64,000 nt of DNA from Rhizobacter sp. Root404 (GTDB lineage Bacteria > Pseudomonadota > Gammaproteobacteria > Burkholderiales > Burkholderiaceae_C): NCBI RefSeq assembly GCF_001425865.1, contig NZ_LMDS01000004.1, forward strand, positions 623,515 to 687,514, written 5' to 3'. Shown here in pieces: positions 19,780 through 28,207 of the stretch. The notes below the pieces were generated by a model. The model worked only from the letters and a program-made list of their open reading frames with translations, was not told where the DNA came from and did not search any database. Position numbers and translations under genes: made by a program. Each line of letters opens with the position of its first letter. The first letter of the stretch is position 1.

Positions 19780-20831
19780 ACGACCTGCCTTTCAAGCTGC
19801 CGGTGACCTTCCTCTGGCCCGAGATGCTTTGGGGCCTGATCGCCGTGCCGTTGCTGGTGCTGCTGTATGTCTGGCTGCTGCGCCGGCGCAAGAAGTCGTC
19901 GCTGCGCTACGCCAGCCTCGGCCTGGTCAAGGAGGCGATGGGCAAGAGCGTCGCATGGCGCCGTCACCTGCCGCCGGCGCTGCTGCTGACCGCGATCACG
20001 GCGCTGCTGATCGCCGCCGGCCGCCCCGCCGCCGTGATCACGCTGCCGACCGCCGAGAAGACGATCGTGTTGGCGATCGACGTCTCGGGCAGCATGCGCG
20101 CGACCGACGTCCAGCCCGACCGCATGACCGCCGCAAAGGAGGCCGCCAAGGCGTTCGTGGCCGACCTGCCGCGCACCGTGCGCATCGCCGTCGTGCAGTT
20201 CGCCGGCACCGCTGCGGTGGTGCAGGCGCCGACGCTGAGCCGCGAGGACGTGGTCGCCGCGATCGAGCGCTTCCAGCTGCAGCGCGGCACCGCGATCGGC
20301 AGCGGCATCGTGCTGTCGCTGGCCACGCTGTTCCCGGACGCCGGCATCGACCTCTCGCAGATCACCGGCCAGCGCGAAATGCCGCCGGCCCCGGGCGACA
20401 AGCCCAAGCCGGTGTTCACGCCGGTGCCGCCCGGCTCGTACGGCTCGGCCGCGATCATCCTGCTGACCGACGGCCAGCGCACCACCGGCCCGGATCCCGT
20501 GGAAGCCGCGAAGATGGCCGCCGACCGCGGCGTGCGCGTCTACACGGTCGGCATCGGCACCAAGGAGGGCGAGACCATCGGCTTCGAGGGCTGGTCGATG
20601 CGGGTGCGGCTCGACGAGGACACGCTGAAGAACATCTCGAACATGACCCGCGCCGACTACTACTACGCCGGCACCGCGGCCGACCTGAAGCAGGTCTACC
20701 AGGGGCTGTCGACCCGGCTGATTGTCGAGAAGAAAGAGACCGAGATCAGCGCGCTGTTCGCCGCAGCAGGCGCATTGCTGGTGGTGCTTGCTGCCGGCTT
20801 GTCGGTGTGGTGGTTCGGGCGGGTGGCCTGA
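19776..20831 (+). CDS. BatA-like VWA-domain inner-membrane protein
   Basis: The 351-residue protein has two N-terminal hydrophobic helices (about 15-35 and 65-82), a VWA domain and one C-terminal helix (VWWFGRVA end). The metal-ion-dependent adhesion site reads AIDVSGSMRATD with Asp102, together with a TDGQRT loop. This is the BatA/Aerotolerance-type layout. It closes the protease-MoxR-DUF58-VWA set; no BatB or BatD partner follows, because the next gene is convergent and abuts it. Confidence 0.9.
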   Translation: MNDLPFKLPVTFLWPEMLWGLIAVPLLVLLYVWLLRRRKKSSLRYASLGLVKEAMGKSVAWRRHLPPALLLTAITALLIAAGRPAAVITLPTAEKTIVLAIDVSGSMRATDVQPDRMTAAKEAAKAFVADLPRTVRIAVVQFAGTAAVVQAPTLSREDVVAAIERFQLQRGTAIGSGIVLSLATLFPDAGIDLSQITGQREMPPAPGDKPKPVFTPVPPGSYGSAAIILLTDGQRTTGPDPVEAAKMAADRGVRVYTVGIGTKEGETIGFEGWSMRVRLDEDTLKNISNMTRADYYYAGTAADLKQVYQGLSTRLIVEKKETEISALFAAAGALLVVLAAGLSVWWFGRVA

Positions 20832-22390
20832 TCAGCCGAACCGCCCCTGCAAAAACCAGCGCGGCTCGGCCTGCCCGAGCGGTACGCGCGAACAGTAGAC
20901 CCACACCAGCGCGCCGTCCGGCAGCTCGGCGATGAAGTAGTCGCGCTCGATGCGCTCGCCGTCCCACCAGCCGGACTCGATGCGCTCGGGGCCGCTCACC
21001 AGTTGCAGCGGCTGGCCATCGACCAGCGGCTCGCGGTCGCCCTGGTGCTCGCGCTCGCGCAACGGCTCGGGGCGCTGCAGCAGCCACACCGGCCGCACGG
21101 CGTGCAAGCTCAGCATGGGCGCGGTCGCCAGCGCCGCGCCGCCGCGGGCGCGCGCCGGGCGGATCTGCGCGTCGGCGCTGCAGGTGGTGGTGGCGCGCTC
21201 GGGGCGGTGGTCGGGCAGCGGCACGAGCCGGCGGATCTGGTCGCGGCCGAGGCGCGCCTGCAGGCGCTCGATCAGCCGCGTCAGCCCCTCGTGCTCGGCG
21301 GCCGGCGTGGGGAACAGCTCGGTGTTCGGCGGCGCACGCTGGGCGATGTCGTCGGCATGCAGCGACAGGTCGAGCGTCGGTGCCGGCAGTTGCAGTGAGG
21401 CCAGGCGTTCGCGCAGCAGCACCTGCAGGTGCACCGGATCGCGCGAGGGTTCGGCCAGTGCGATGTCGAGCGCGGTGGACGTGACGCCCGACTCGTCGCG
21501 CCGCGAGCGCCGCTCATGCGCCATGCGCAAGGTGAAGCGGCGCACGAATGCATGCCGCGCCGACAGCCACGCCACCAGCCGCGCCAGCAGCACGCTGGCG
21601 CCGTGCAGCAGCTGCTCGGTGGTGTCGGCCCGGGCGCAGAGTTCGAGCCGGCTCTCGAAGGTGGCGGGCAGCACGACGGCCTCGCGCGGGTCGGGCCGGG
21701 TGCCCAGCGCGCGGTCGAGTTCGCCGAGCACGACCTCGCCGAAGCGGCGCGCCAGGCCGTCGCGCGGCACGGCGCGCAAGTCGGCTATGGTGCGCAGGCC
21801 CATGCCCTGCAGCGCCTCCCAGTGGATGCGGCCGGGGCCGAGCAGCCAGACCGGCGCCCGGTCGAGCGCCTTTTGCGTGGCCGCCAGATCGCCGCAATCC
21901 AGCCGGGTCTGGACCCGCGCGAGCAGCGCCGCGCCGAGCGCCGTGCAGCGCTGACGCTGTTGACGCGGTGGCCGAGCGGCGCGAGGGCCTGGTGCAGCCG
22001 CTTCAGCAGCACCGGCAGGCCGCCGAAGTAGCGCAGGCTGGCCTGCACCTCGAGCAGCACGGTGTGGGGCGTGTCGTCCGGCGCGGCCTCGCTCGGCGGC
22101 TGGATCACCACGGTGGGCGTGAACGCGAGCGCGGCGTGCGCGACCGCGGACAGCGCCTGCGCATCACGCTGCGGATCGGCCTGGCCGAGCGTGATGTGCG
22201 GCGCCAGCGCCAGCGCGGTGGCGCGCTTCAGCCCGGGCTTGACGCCGAGTGCGCGTGCGGCAGCGTTGGCGGCGCTGATCGCGTGCCCATCGAGCAGCGC
22301 CAGCGGCGGCGGGCGCGCGGCGTCGTGCGGCAGCGTGGCCGCGAACGATTCGAGCGACAACGCCGGCAGGTGCAGGGCGATCCAGAGCAC
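20832..22390 (-). pseudogene. imuB: imuB, Y-family polymerase-like mutagenesis subunit, broken by a 1-nt frameshift
   Basis: The N-terminal part (to GHRV, about residue 143) and the rest (from TALGAALLARVQTRLDCGDLA on) are in different frames. Compared with other ImuB proteins, 18 nt are expected between the codon for Val in GHRV and the Thr of TALGA. Only 17 are present (21945-21961), so one base is missing. Both halves are otherwise well preserved: an N-terminal FGGLPVLLKRLHQ palm-like region, GMGLRTIADLRAVPRDGLARRFG, and a full C-terminal tail. ImuB is a catalytically inactive Pol Y homologue that bridges DnaE2 to the beta clamp. The break is either a recent mutation or a sequence error. 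dnaE2 is not in the window. Confidence 0.82.
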
Positions 22391-22456
22391 GGTGCAGGCC
22401 GGACGACGGAGGAATGGAGAAGCGTCGCGTGCACGGGCGGGCCGCCGGCATCGCGC

Positions 22457-23350
22457 TCAACCGACCGCGAGGTTGACGAAGGTCGCGGCCGGCAGACCGG
22501 AACGCGCGGGCGCCCCGGCGGCGGCATGCGCGGTGGCATCGGCATGAGCGGGGCTCCGCCGTGGCGTGGACAGCGGGCGCACCGGCGGCAGCTCGAGCAG
22601 CAGCGGACGCTCGAGCAGCGGGCCGCGACGCTTGAGCACGCGCACCGAGAGCACGTCGGCCGCCGCCGGGCGCAGCGCCAGCCGCAACGGTGCGGCGGTA
22701 GGACGTTGCGCCGCGCTCATCTCGCACAGCACGAAGGCCGGGCCGTCGTGGGCATGGGCGGCGAGCTGCAGACGGCGCAGCCGCTCGGCCCGCAAGCGCG
22801 GCGGCAGCCATGCCAGCACGGCGCCGACATGGCCGCTCTTGAGCGCCTGCTCGAGCGCCCACAGGCTGTCCGAGCCCGGTACGACGCGCGCCCGGGTGTG
22901 GATGATCAGCAGGTCCTCGACGGCGAAGCCGAGCCGCTCGAACGCCACCGCGGACAGATCGGCCGGCGGATCGAACAGCATCACCAGCCGGCCCGCCTTC
23001 TGGGTGGCGACGAGGCTGGGCGCGAGCAGCCGGATCTCGCCGACGCCCGGGTGCGGCAGCAGCACCTCGCTGAGCGCGCGGCGCGGCCAGCCGGCACCCG
23101 GCAACTGGGCGTCGAGCGCGGCAAAACCGGTCGGGACGGCGGCCTCGGCATGGCGCGCCAACTGGTGCCCTAGCCACAGGCTGGGGTGCAGGCTCTCGGG
23201 GCGGAGTTCGGGCCTGGCAGGTGCCGGCGGCACGGGCACCGGCGCCGGTACCGGCATGCTCGCCACGTCGGCCCCCGGTCGGTACAGCGCCCGCGCAGCG
23301 CTCGCGCCCCGCAAAGGCGGCAAGTCGGCGAACAGGGGCAGCGGGTCCAT
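22457..23350 (-). CDS. imuA: ImuA, SOS-induced translesion synthesis accessory protein
   Basis: The 297-residue protein is a RecA/SulA-like ImuA: a Pro/Val-rich N-terminus, then TGFAALDAQLPGAGWPRRALSEVL, a PHPGVGEIRLLAPSL strand, and later motifs GHVGAVLAWLPPRLRAERLRRLQLAA and RPTAAPLRLALRP. ImuA acts with ImuB and DnaE2 in SOS mutagenesis in many proteobacteria lacking UmuDC. The gene is first in the operon and imuB follows after 66 bp. A perfect LexA box lies 8 bp upstream of the ATG. No ribosome site fits that spacing, so the true start may be internal (Met at residue 32) or the mRNA may be nearly leaderless. Confidence 0.88.
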   Translation of the reverse strand: MDPLPLFADLPPLRGASAARALYRPGADVASMPVPAPVPVPPAPARPELRPESLHPSLWLGHQLARHAEAAVPTGFAALDAQLPGAGWPRRALSEVLLPHPGVGEIRLLAPSLVATQKAGRLVMLFDPPADLSAVAFERLGFAVEDLLIIHTRARVVPGSDSLWALEQALKSGHVGAVLAWLPPRLRAERLRRLQLAAHAHDGPAFVLCEMSAAQRPTAAPLRLALRPAAADVLSVRVLKRRGPLLERPLLLELPPVRPLSTPRRSPAHADATAHAAAGAPARSGLPAATFVNLAVG

Positions 23351-23358
23351 GCGAAAGA

Positions 23359-23374
23359 CTGTACGTTCATACAG
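23359..23374. promoter_or_regulatory. LexA (SOS) operator upstream of imuA
   Basis: CTGT-ACGTTCAT-ACAG on the + strand matches the CTGT-N8-ACAG LexA consensus at all eight specified positions. It sits just ahead of imuA, which in other bacteria is LexA-repressed. The divergent MarR-GNAT gene starts 70 bp away, so LexA could influence both. Confidence 0.88.
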
Positions 23375-23443
23375 TATTCAGCGCAAGCGCCTCAGGTCCT
23401 CAAACTAATTGCTTTTGGCAATCATCTGCGAAAGAATCGGTTC

Positions 23444-24388
23444 ATGCCCGACGCCCGCATCGACACCATCCGCCGCTTCAACCGCTTCTACACCCGCCGC
23501 ATCGGGGTGCTGCACGAAGGCCTGCTCGACTCAAGCTTCACGCTGACCGAATCGCGCCTGCTGTGGGAACTGGCGCACCGCGACGACCTGACCGCCGCCG
23601 AACTCTCCCGCACGCTCGAACTCGACCCCGGCTACCTGAGCCGCCTGCTCACCGCCTTCAAGACGCGCGGCCTGATCCGCAGCACCCGCTCGACCGACGA
23701 CGGGCGCCAGCAGCACCTGAGCCTGACGCCCGCCGGCCGGCGGGCGTTTGCACCGCTCGACGCCCGATCCCGGCAAGACGTGGCCGCCCTGCTGGCCGCG
23801 CTCGACGAGACCCAACAGCAGCATCTGCTGGCGTCGATGACCGGCATCGAGCGCCTGCTCGCCAGCCCGGAGGAACGCAGCGCGTCGCCCTGCACGCTGC
23901 GCCCGCACCGCGCCGGCGACATCGGCTGGGTCGTCTCGCGCCACGGCGCGCTGTATGCAGGCGAGTACGGCTGGGACATGCGCTTCGAGGCGCTGGTCGC
24001 ACGCATCGCCGCGGACTTCATCGACCGCTTCGACCCGGCCCGCGAAGCCTGCTGGATCGCCGAGCGCGACGGCGTGCCGGTCGGCAGCGTCTTCCTGGTG
24101 CAGGCCCGGACCGACGCGGACGCCGTCCCGATCGACGGCACGGCCCAGCTGCGCATGCTGCTGATCGAGCCCTCGGCCCGCGGGCTGGGCCTGGGCAAGC
24201 GCCTGGTCGACGAGTGCACGCAGTTCGCCCGCCGCGCCGGCTACCGCAAGATCATGCTGTGGACCAACGCGAGCCTGCTCGCCGCCCGCGGCATCTACGC
24301 GAAGGCCGGCTACGTGCTGACGCACAGCGAGCCGCACCACAGCTTCGGCCACGACCTGGTCGGCGAAACCTGGGAGCTGGTGTTGTGA
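23444..24388 (+). CDS. MarR-family regulator fused to GNAT acetyltransferase
   Basis: The ATG at this position gives 314 residues; a longer open frame upstream runs antisense through imuA and is not used. Residues 1-145 form a MarR winged helix (LTESRLLWELAHRDDLTAAELSRTL; LDPGYLSRLLTAFKTRGLI with the wing RSTDDGRQQHLSLT). Residues 150-314 form a GNAT domain with the acetyl-CoA loop EPSARGLGLGKRLVDEC and the late motif ARGIYAKAGYVLTHSEPHHSFGHDL. Such MarR-GNAT fusions are known; they may bind a ligand through the regulator domain and acetylate it through the second. The stop overlaps the next start (GTGA). Confidence 0.93.
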   Translation: MPDARIDTIRRFNRFYTRRIGVLHEGLLDSSFTLTESRLLWELAHRDDLTAAELSRTLELDPGYLSRLLTAFKTRGLIRSTRSTDDGRQQHLSLTPAGRRAFAPLDARSRQDVAALLAALDETQQQHLLASMTGIERLLASPEERSASPCTLRPHRAGDIGWVVSRHGALYAGEYGWDMRFEALVARIAADFIDRFDPAREACWIAERDGVPVGSVFLVQARTDADAVPIDGTAQLRMLLIEPSARGLGLGKRLVDECTQFARRAGYRKIMLWTNASLLAARGIYAKAGYVLTHSEPHHSFGHDLVGETWELVL

Positions 24389-24774
24389 CGGCCTGCCCGT
24401 GCCGAACGCCGGCCGATGCGCGGCCGTACGCCGCGTGTTGCGGCCGCTACCACGCCGGCCCGCAGCATCTGCGGGCGCCGGACGCCGAGGCGTTGATGCG
24501 ATCGCGTTACACGGCGTTCGTGCGCGACGAACTCGGCTACCTGCTGGCCACCTGGCACCCCGAGACGCGTCCGACCACGCTGGCGCCGAATCCGCCCGGG
24601 ATCAAATGGCTGGGACTGGAGGTCAGGCGCCACACGCCGCTCGACGCCGACCACGCGACCGTCGAATTCGTCGCCCGCCACAAGCTCGGCGGGCGCGCCG
24701 AGCGGCTCCATGAACTCAGCCGCTTCGTGCGCGAGGACGGTCGCTGGTACTACGTCGATGGCCGCACGCCGTGA
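24385..24774 (+). CDS. YchJ-like SEC-C motif protein (UPF0225)
   Basis: This 129-residue protein starts with GTG overlapping the stop of the MarR-GNAT gene by 4 bp. It has the zinc-binding CPCRT ... CCGRYHAGPQHLRAPDAEALMRSRYTAF pattern, followed by a second beta-rich half (YLLATWHPETRP ... VEFVARHKLGGRAERLHELSRFVREDGRWYYVDG) typical of the YchJ NTF2-like domain. The cysteine motif differs from the C-terminal SEC-C tail of SecA but is related. Function is unknown. It abuts the convergent membrane protein gene without a gap. Confidence 0.88.
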   Translation: MTACPCRTPADARPYAACCGRYHAGPQHLRAPDAEALMRSRYTAFVRDELGYLLATWHPETRPTTLAPNPPGIKWLGLEVRRHTPLDADHATVEFVARHKLGGRAERLHELSRFVREDGRWYYVDGRTP

Positions 24775-25311
24775 TCAGGCAAATTCCTGCCGCACGGTCG
24801 CGGACATCAGCCGGTGAATGATCCAGCCCAGGAATGCGCAGCCGACCAACGTCATCAGCACCGCCATCACCCGCGCCGCGGTGACGAAGCCGCCGAACAC
24901 CCCGAGCGCCTGCTGCGGGATCGCGGCGCTGCTCAGCGTGGTGCTGACGACCGACTGCACCACCTCCTGCTGCAGCCACAGGCCGAGCAGGTTCGCGAAG
25001 ATCGCGACGACCAGCAGCCCGATGAAGCTGCGCCGCGCCCAGTCCAGGCGCATCAGCAGGCCGATCGCCGAGGCGAGCGTCGCCACCGACATCACCAGCC
25101 CGGTACCCACCACCCACGGCAGGTAGCCGATCAGCAATCCGGTGAGCAGCGGCAGGCGGTCGGCGGCGACCTGCATGCCCGGCCACAGCGACGCCACCGC
25201 GGCGTTCTGCACCAGCGCCGACATGCTGGTCAGCACCGCCAGCACGATGAACAGCCAGGCGGTGGCGGTAACAAACAGCGAACGGGCTCCAACGGTGTAG
25301 GTCTGTGGCAT
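24775..25311 (-). CDS. Hypothetical inner-membrane protein, four helices
   Basis: The ATG preceded by AGGAA gives 178 residues; a longer frame upstream lacks a ribosome site. Four hydrophobic stretches are visible (about 15-40, 55-85, 90-115, 140-165), with short loops between them. No family signature is recognised. The protein is likely an inner-membrane protein with both ends inside. Its stop abuts the ychJ-like stop, so the two genes converge. Confidence 0.78.
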   Translation of the reverse strand: MPQTYTVGARSLFVTATAWLFIVLAVLTSMSALVQNAAVASLWPGMQVAADRLPLLTGLLIGYLPWVVGTGLVMSVATLASAIGLLMRLDWARRSFIGLLVVAIFANLLGLWLQQEVVQSVVSTTLSSAAIPQQALGVFGGFVTAARVMAVLMTLVGCAFLGWIIHRLMSATVRQEFA

Positions 25312-25613
25312 GGCGATTCCTGGCCGGGCGGCAGCGTCGCCACACCGGTAAAGCAGCGGAACCCGCGACAACGGGCTCGACGCATGCCGCAATTTTCGAT
25401 CGCCGTGTGTGACAAGACATCCCTCGCCTGGGGGTCGCCCCCACGTTCGAAGTCGCTTCTGTGAACTGCGCACGACAGTGTGTCGGCGATCCGGGACGTC
25501 CGCGCCAAGCCCTGCCGTTCCTATCCTACGGGGCGGCCCCGATCGCGAAGCCGCGACGCTGCGTCACAATTGATCGGATAACTGGCTTTCGAACACCCAC
25601 GGAGACAAGGTCA
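25312..25613. other. 302-bp divergent intergenic region
   Basis: This stretch separates the membrane-protein gene from the acyl-CoA ligase gene and must hold promoters for both. A small hairpin (TGGGGG-TCG-CCCCCA) lies at 25429-25443. No operator I recognise is present. GGAGACAAGG just before the ligase ATG is its ribosome site. Confidence 0.5.
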
Positions 25614-27263
25614 ATGAACGGTTTGATGATGGCGCAGCCGCTGCTGATTTCCTCGCTGCTGATCCACGCCGAGCGGCACCACGGCGAACAGGAAGTGGTC
25701 TCCCGGCGCACCGAGGGCGACATCCACCGCTACACCTACCGTGACCTGGCGGCCCGCTCCCGCCGCATGGCGAACGCACTCGCGAAGCTGGGCGTCAAGC
25801 CCGGCGAGCGCGTCGCCACGCTGGCCTGGAACGGCTACCGCCACATGGAGCTGTACTACGCGGTCAGCGGCTCCGGCGCGGTGCTGCACACGCTGAACCC
25901 GCGGTTGCACCCCGACCACGTCGTCTACATCGCCGACCACGCCGAGGACCAGGTCCTGTTCTTCGACATGACCTTCCTGCCGCTGGTCGAGGCCGTCGCC
26001 GGCCGGGTCAAGACGGTCAAGACATTTGTCGCGATGACCGACCGGGCGCACATGCCGAAGGACTCGAAGATCCCGAACCTGCTCTGCTTCGAGGACCTGG
26101 TCGACGCCAGAAGCGACACCTTCGCATGGCCGACGTTCGACGAGAACACCGCCTCGTCGCTGTGCTACACCAGCGGCACCACCGGCAACCCCAAGGGCGT
26201 GCTGTACAGCCACCGCTCGACGGTGCTGCACACCTTCGGCATCGCGCTGCCCGACGCGCTGAACGTCTCGGCCCGCGACGTCATCCTGCCGGTCGTGCCG
26301 ATGTTCCACGTCAACGCCTGGGGCCTGCCGTACGCCGCCTGCATGATGGGCGCGAAGCTGGTCTTCCCGGGCGCCGGGCTGGACGGCAAATCGCTGTACG
26401 AGTTGTTCGAAGCCGAGAAGGTCACGATCTCGGCCGGCGTGCCCACGGTCTGGCAAGGGCTGCTGGCGTATGTCGAATCCAACGGCCTGAAGTTCTCGAC
26501 GATGCGCCGCACCGTGATCGGCGGCTCGGCCTGCCCGCCGGCGATGATGAAGGCGTTCGAGCAGGGCTACAACGTCAACGTGCTGCACGCCTGGGGCATG
26601 ACCGAGATGAGCCCGGTCGGCACCGCGGCCGTCATCAAGGGCAAGCACGTCGGCATGAGCTCGGAGGAGCGCATGGCGGTGCAGAGCACCCAGGGCCGCG
26701 CGGTCTACGGCGTGGACATGAAGATCGTCGGCGAGAACGGCGAGGAGCTGCCGTGGGACGGCAAGCAGTCCGGCGAATTGCTGGTGCGCGGGCCGTGGAT
26801 CCTCAACGAGTACTTCAAGGGCGAAGGCGGCAACCCGCTGGTGATGGACGCGCAGGGGCGCGGCTGGTTCCCGACCGGCGACGTGGCGACGATCGACGCC
26901 GACGGCTACATGCACATCACCGACCGCAGCAAGGACGTGATCAAGTCCGGCGGCGAATGGATCGGCTCGATCGACCTCGAGAACATCGCGATGGCGAACC
27001 CCAAGGTCGCGATGGCGGCCTGCATCGCCGCCAAGCACGCCAAGTGGGACGAGCGGCCGCTGCTGGTCGTCGTCAAGAAGCCGGGCGCGGAGTTGACCCG
27101 CGACGAGCTGCTCGCGTTCTTCGAGGGGCGCATCGCCAAGTGGTGGACGCCGGACGACGTGGTCTTCGTCGACGCGATCCCGCTCGGTGCGACCGGCAAG
27201 ATGCTGAAGAACCGGCTGCGCGAGCAGTTCGGCGACGCGCTGCTGGCGGCGAAGAAGGACTGA
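25614..27263 (+). CDS. Medium/long-chain fatty-acid--CoA ligase (AMP-forming)
   Basis: The 549-residue ANL-superfamily enzyme has the AMP-binding P-loop YTSGTTGNPKG near residue 184. It also has HAWGMTEMSP (A5), GRGWFPTGDVATIDADGYMHITDRSKDVIKSGGEWI (A7/A8) and the catalytic lysine motif PLGATGKMLKN (A10) close to the C-terminus. This order is that of fatty acyl-CoA synthetases of the AlkK type. The enzyme activates a fatty acid with ATP and CoA. The start ATG follows GGAGACAAGG. The downstream rarD begins 7 bp after the stop, so the pair is likely co-transcribed. The chain length cannot be read from sequence. Confidence 0.92.
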   Translation: MNGLMMAQPLLISSLLIHAERHHGEQEVVSRRTEGDIHRYTYRDLAARSRRMANALAKLGVKPGERVATLAWNGYRHMELYYAVSGSGAVLHTLNPRLHPDHVVYIADHAEDQVLFFDMTFLPLVEAVAGRVKTVKTFVAMTDRAHMPKDSKIPNLLCFEDLVDARSDTFAWPTFDENTASSLCYTSGTTGNPKGVLYSHRSTVLHTFGIALPDALNVSARDVILPVVPMFHVNAWGLPYAACMMGAKLVFPGAGLDGKSLYELFEAEKVTISAGVPTVWQGLLAYVESNGLKFSTMRRTVIGGSACPPAMMKAFEQGYNVNVLHAWGMTEMSPVGTAAVIKGKHVGMSSEERMAVQSTQGRAVYGVDMKIVGENGEELPWDGKQSGELLVRGPWILNEYFKGEGGNPLVMDAQGRGWFPTGDVATIDADGYMHITDRSKDVIKSGGEWIGSIDLENIAMANPKVAMAACIAAKHAKWDERPLLVVVKKPGAELTRDELLAFFEGRIAKWWTPDDVVFVDAIPLGATGKMLKNRLREQFGDALLAAKKD

Positions 27264-27270
27264 TCCCGGT

Positions 27271-28170
27271 TTGCACCTCGGCGCCCTCAGCGCATCCCTC
27301 GCCTTCGTCTGGTGGGGGCTGTTCCCGCTCTACTTCCGACTCGTCACCGGCATCCCGCCCGGCGAGGTGCTCGCACACCGGATCGTTTGGTGCATGCTGT
27401 TCCTGGCGGGTGTGCTGACGCTGCGGCGGCAGTGGACGTGGTTCCCGCAGGTGCTGCGCCAGCCGAAGGTGCTGGCGGCGTTCACCGCCAGTGCGCTGCT
27501 GATCGCGGCGAACTGGCTGACCTACATCTGGTCGGTCAACAACGACCACGTGATCGACGCGAGCCTGGGCTACTTCATCACGCCGCTGTTCAACGTGCTG
27601 CTGGGCTACACGCTGCTCAAGGAGCGCCCGCGCCGGGTGCAGTGGATCGCGCTGGCGATCGCCGCATTCGGCGTCGCGTGGCTCACGATGCAGACCGGCA
27701 AGTTGCCGTGGATCGCGCTGGTGCTCGGCATCACGTTCGCGTGCTACGGGCTGCTGCGCAAGGTCGCGGCGCTCGGGCCGCTGGAAGGACTGACGCTGGA
27801 GACGATCGTGCTGGGGCCGCTGGCGCTGGCCGCCCTGCTCTACTGGGCGCGCGCCGGGACGGGCCTGTTCCCGGCGGACGCGCTCGCGACCAACGTCTGG
27901 CTGATCGCGCTCGGCCCCCTCACCGCGGTGCCGCTGCTGCTGTTCGCGGCGGGCGCGCGCCGGCTGTCGATGACGGCGCTGGGCCTGCTGCAATACATCG
28001 GCCCGACGATCCAGCTCGCGGTCGGTGTGTGGGCGTTCGGTGAACCGTTCGGTGGCGCGCGCCTGATCAGCTTCGCCTGCATCTGGCTCGCGCTGGTGAT
28101 CTACACGTTCGATGGCTGGCGACACAGTGCCCCTCGCCGAACGAGTACGTTCGTCGATCCCCCGAGGTAA
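27271..28170 (+). CDS. rarD: RarD-type EamA-family transporter
   Basis: The 299-residue protein starts with TTG 7 bp behind the ligase stop. It has ten hydrophobic helices. The RarD hallmark is at the N-terminus: WWGLFPLYFR ... EVLAHRIVWCMLFL, NWLTYIWSVNNDHVIDASLGYFITPLFNVLLG, and the C-terminal LLQYIGPTIQLAVGV. RarD was named in E. coli and Pseudomonas for chloramphenicol sensitivity; the natural substrate is not established. The alternative start codon and close spacing suggest translational coupling to the ligase. Confidence 0.92.
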   Translation: MHLGALSASLAFVWWGLFPLYFRLVTGIPPGEVLAHRIVWCMLFLAGVLTLRRQWTWFPQVLRQPKVLAAFTASALLIAANWLTYIWSVNNDHVIDASLGYFITPLFNVLLGYTLLKERPRRVQWIALAIAAFGVAWLTMQTGKLPWIALVLGITFACYGLLRKVAALGPLEGLTLETIVLGPLALAALLYWARAGTGLFPADALATNVWLIALGPLTAVPLLLFAAGARRLSMTALGLLQYIGPTIQLAVGVWAFGEPFGGARLISFACIWLALVIYTFDGWRHSAPRRTSTFVDPPR

Positions 28171-28171
28171 C

Positions 28172-28207
28172 GCGGGGCCGCTTGGGGCGGCCCGGCGCTG
28201 GCCCCGC
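28172..28207. terminator. GC-rich nested inverted repeats between convergent rarD and ahpF
   Basis: An inner hairpin GGGCCGC/GCGGCCC with a 5-nt loop (28175-28193) lies inside a wider repeat GCGGGGCC (28172-28179) / GGCCCCGC (28200-28207). It fills the gap between the two stops and is a probable bidirectional terminator, although no T-run follows. Confidence 0.55.
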
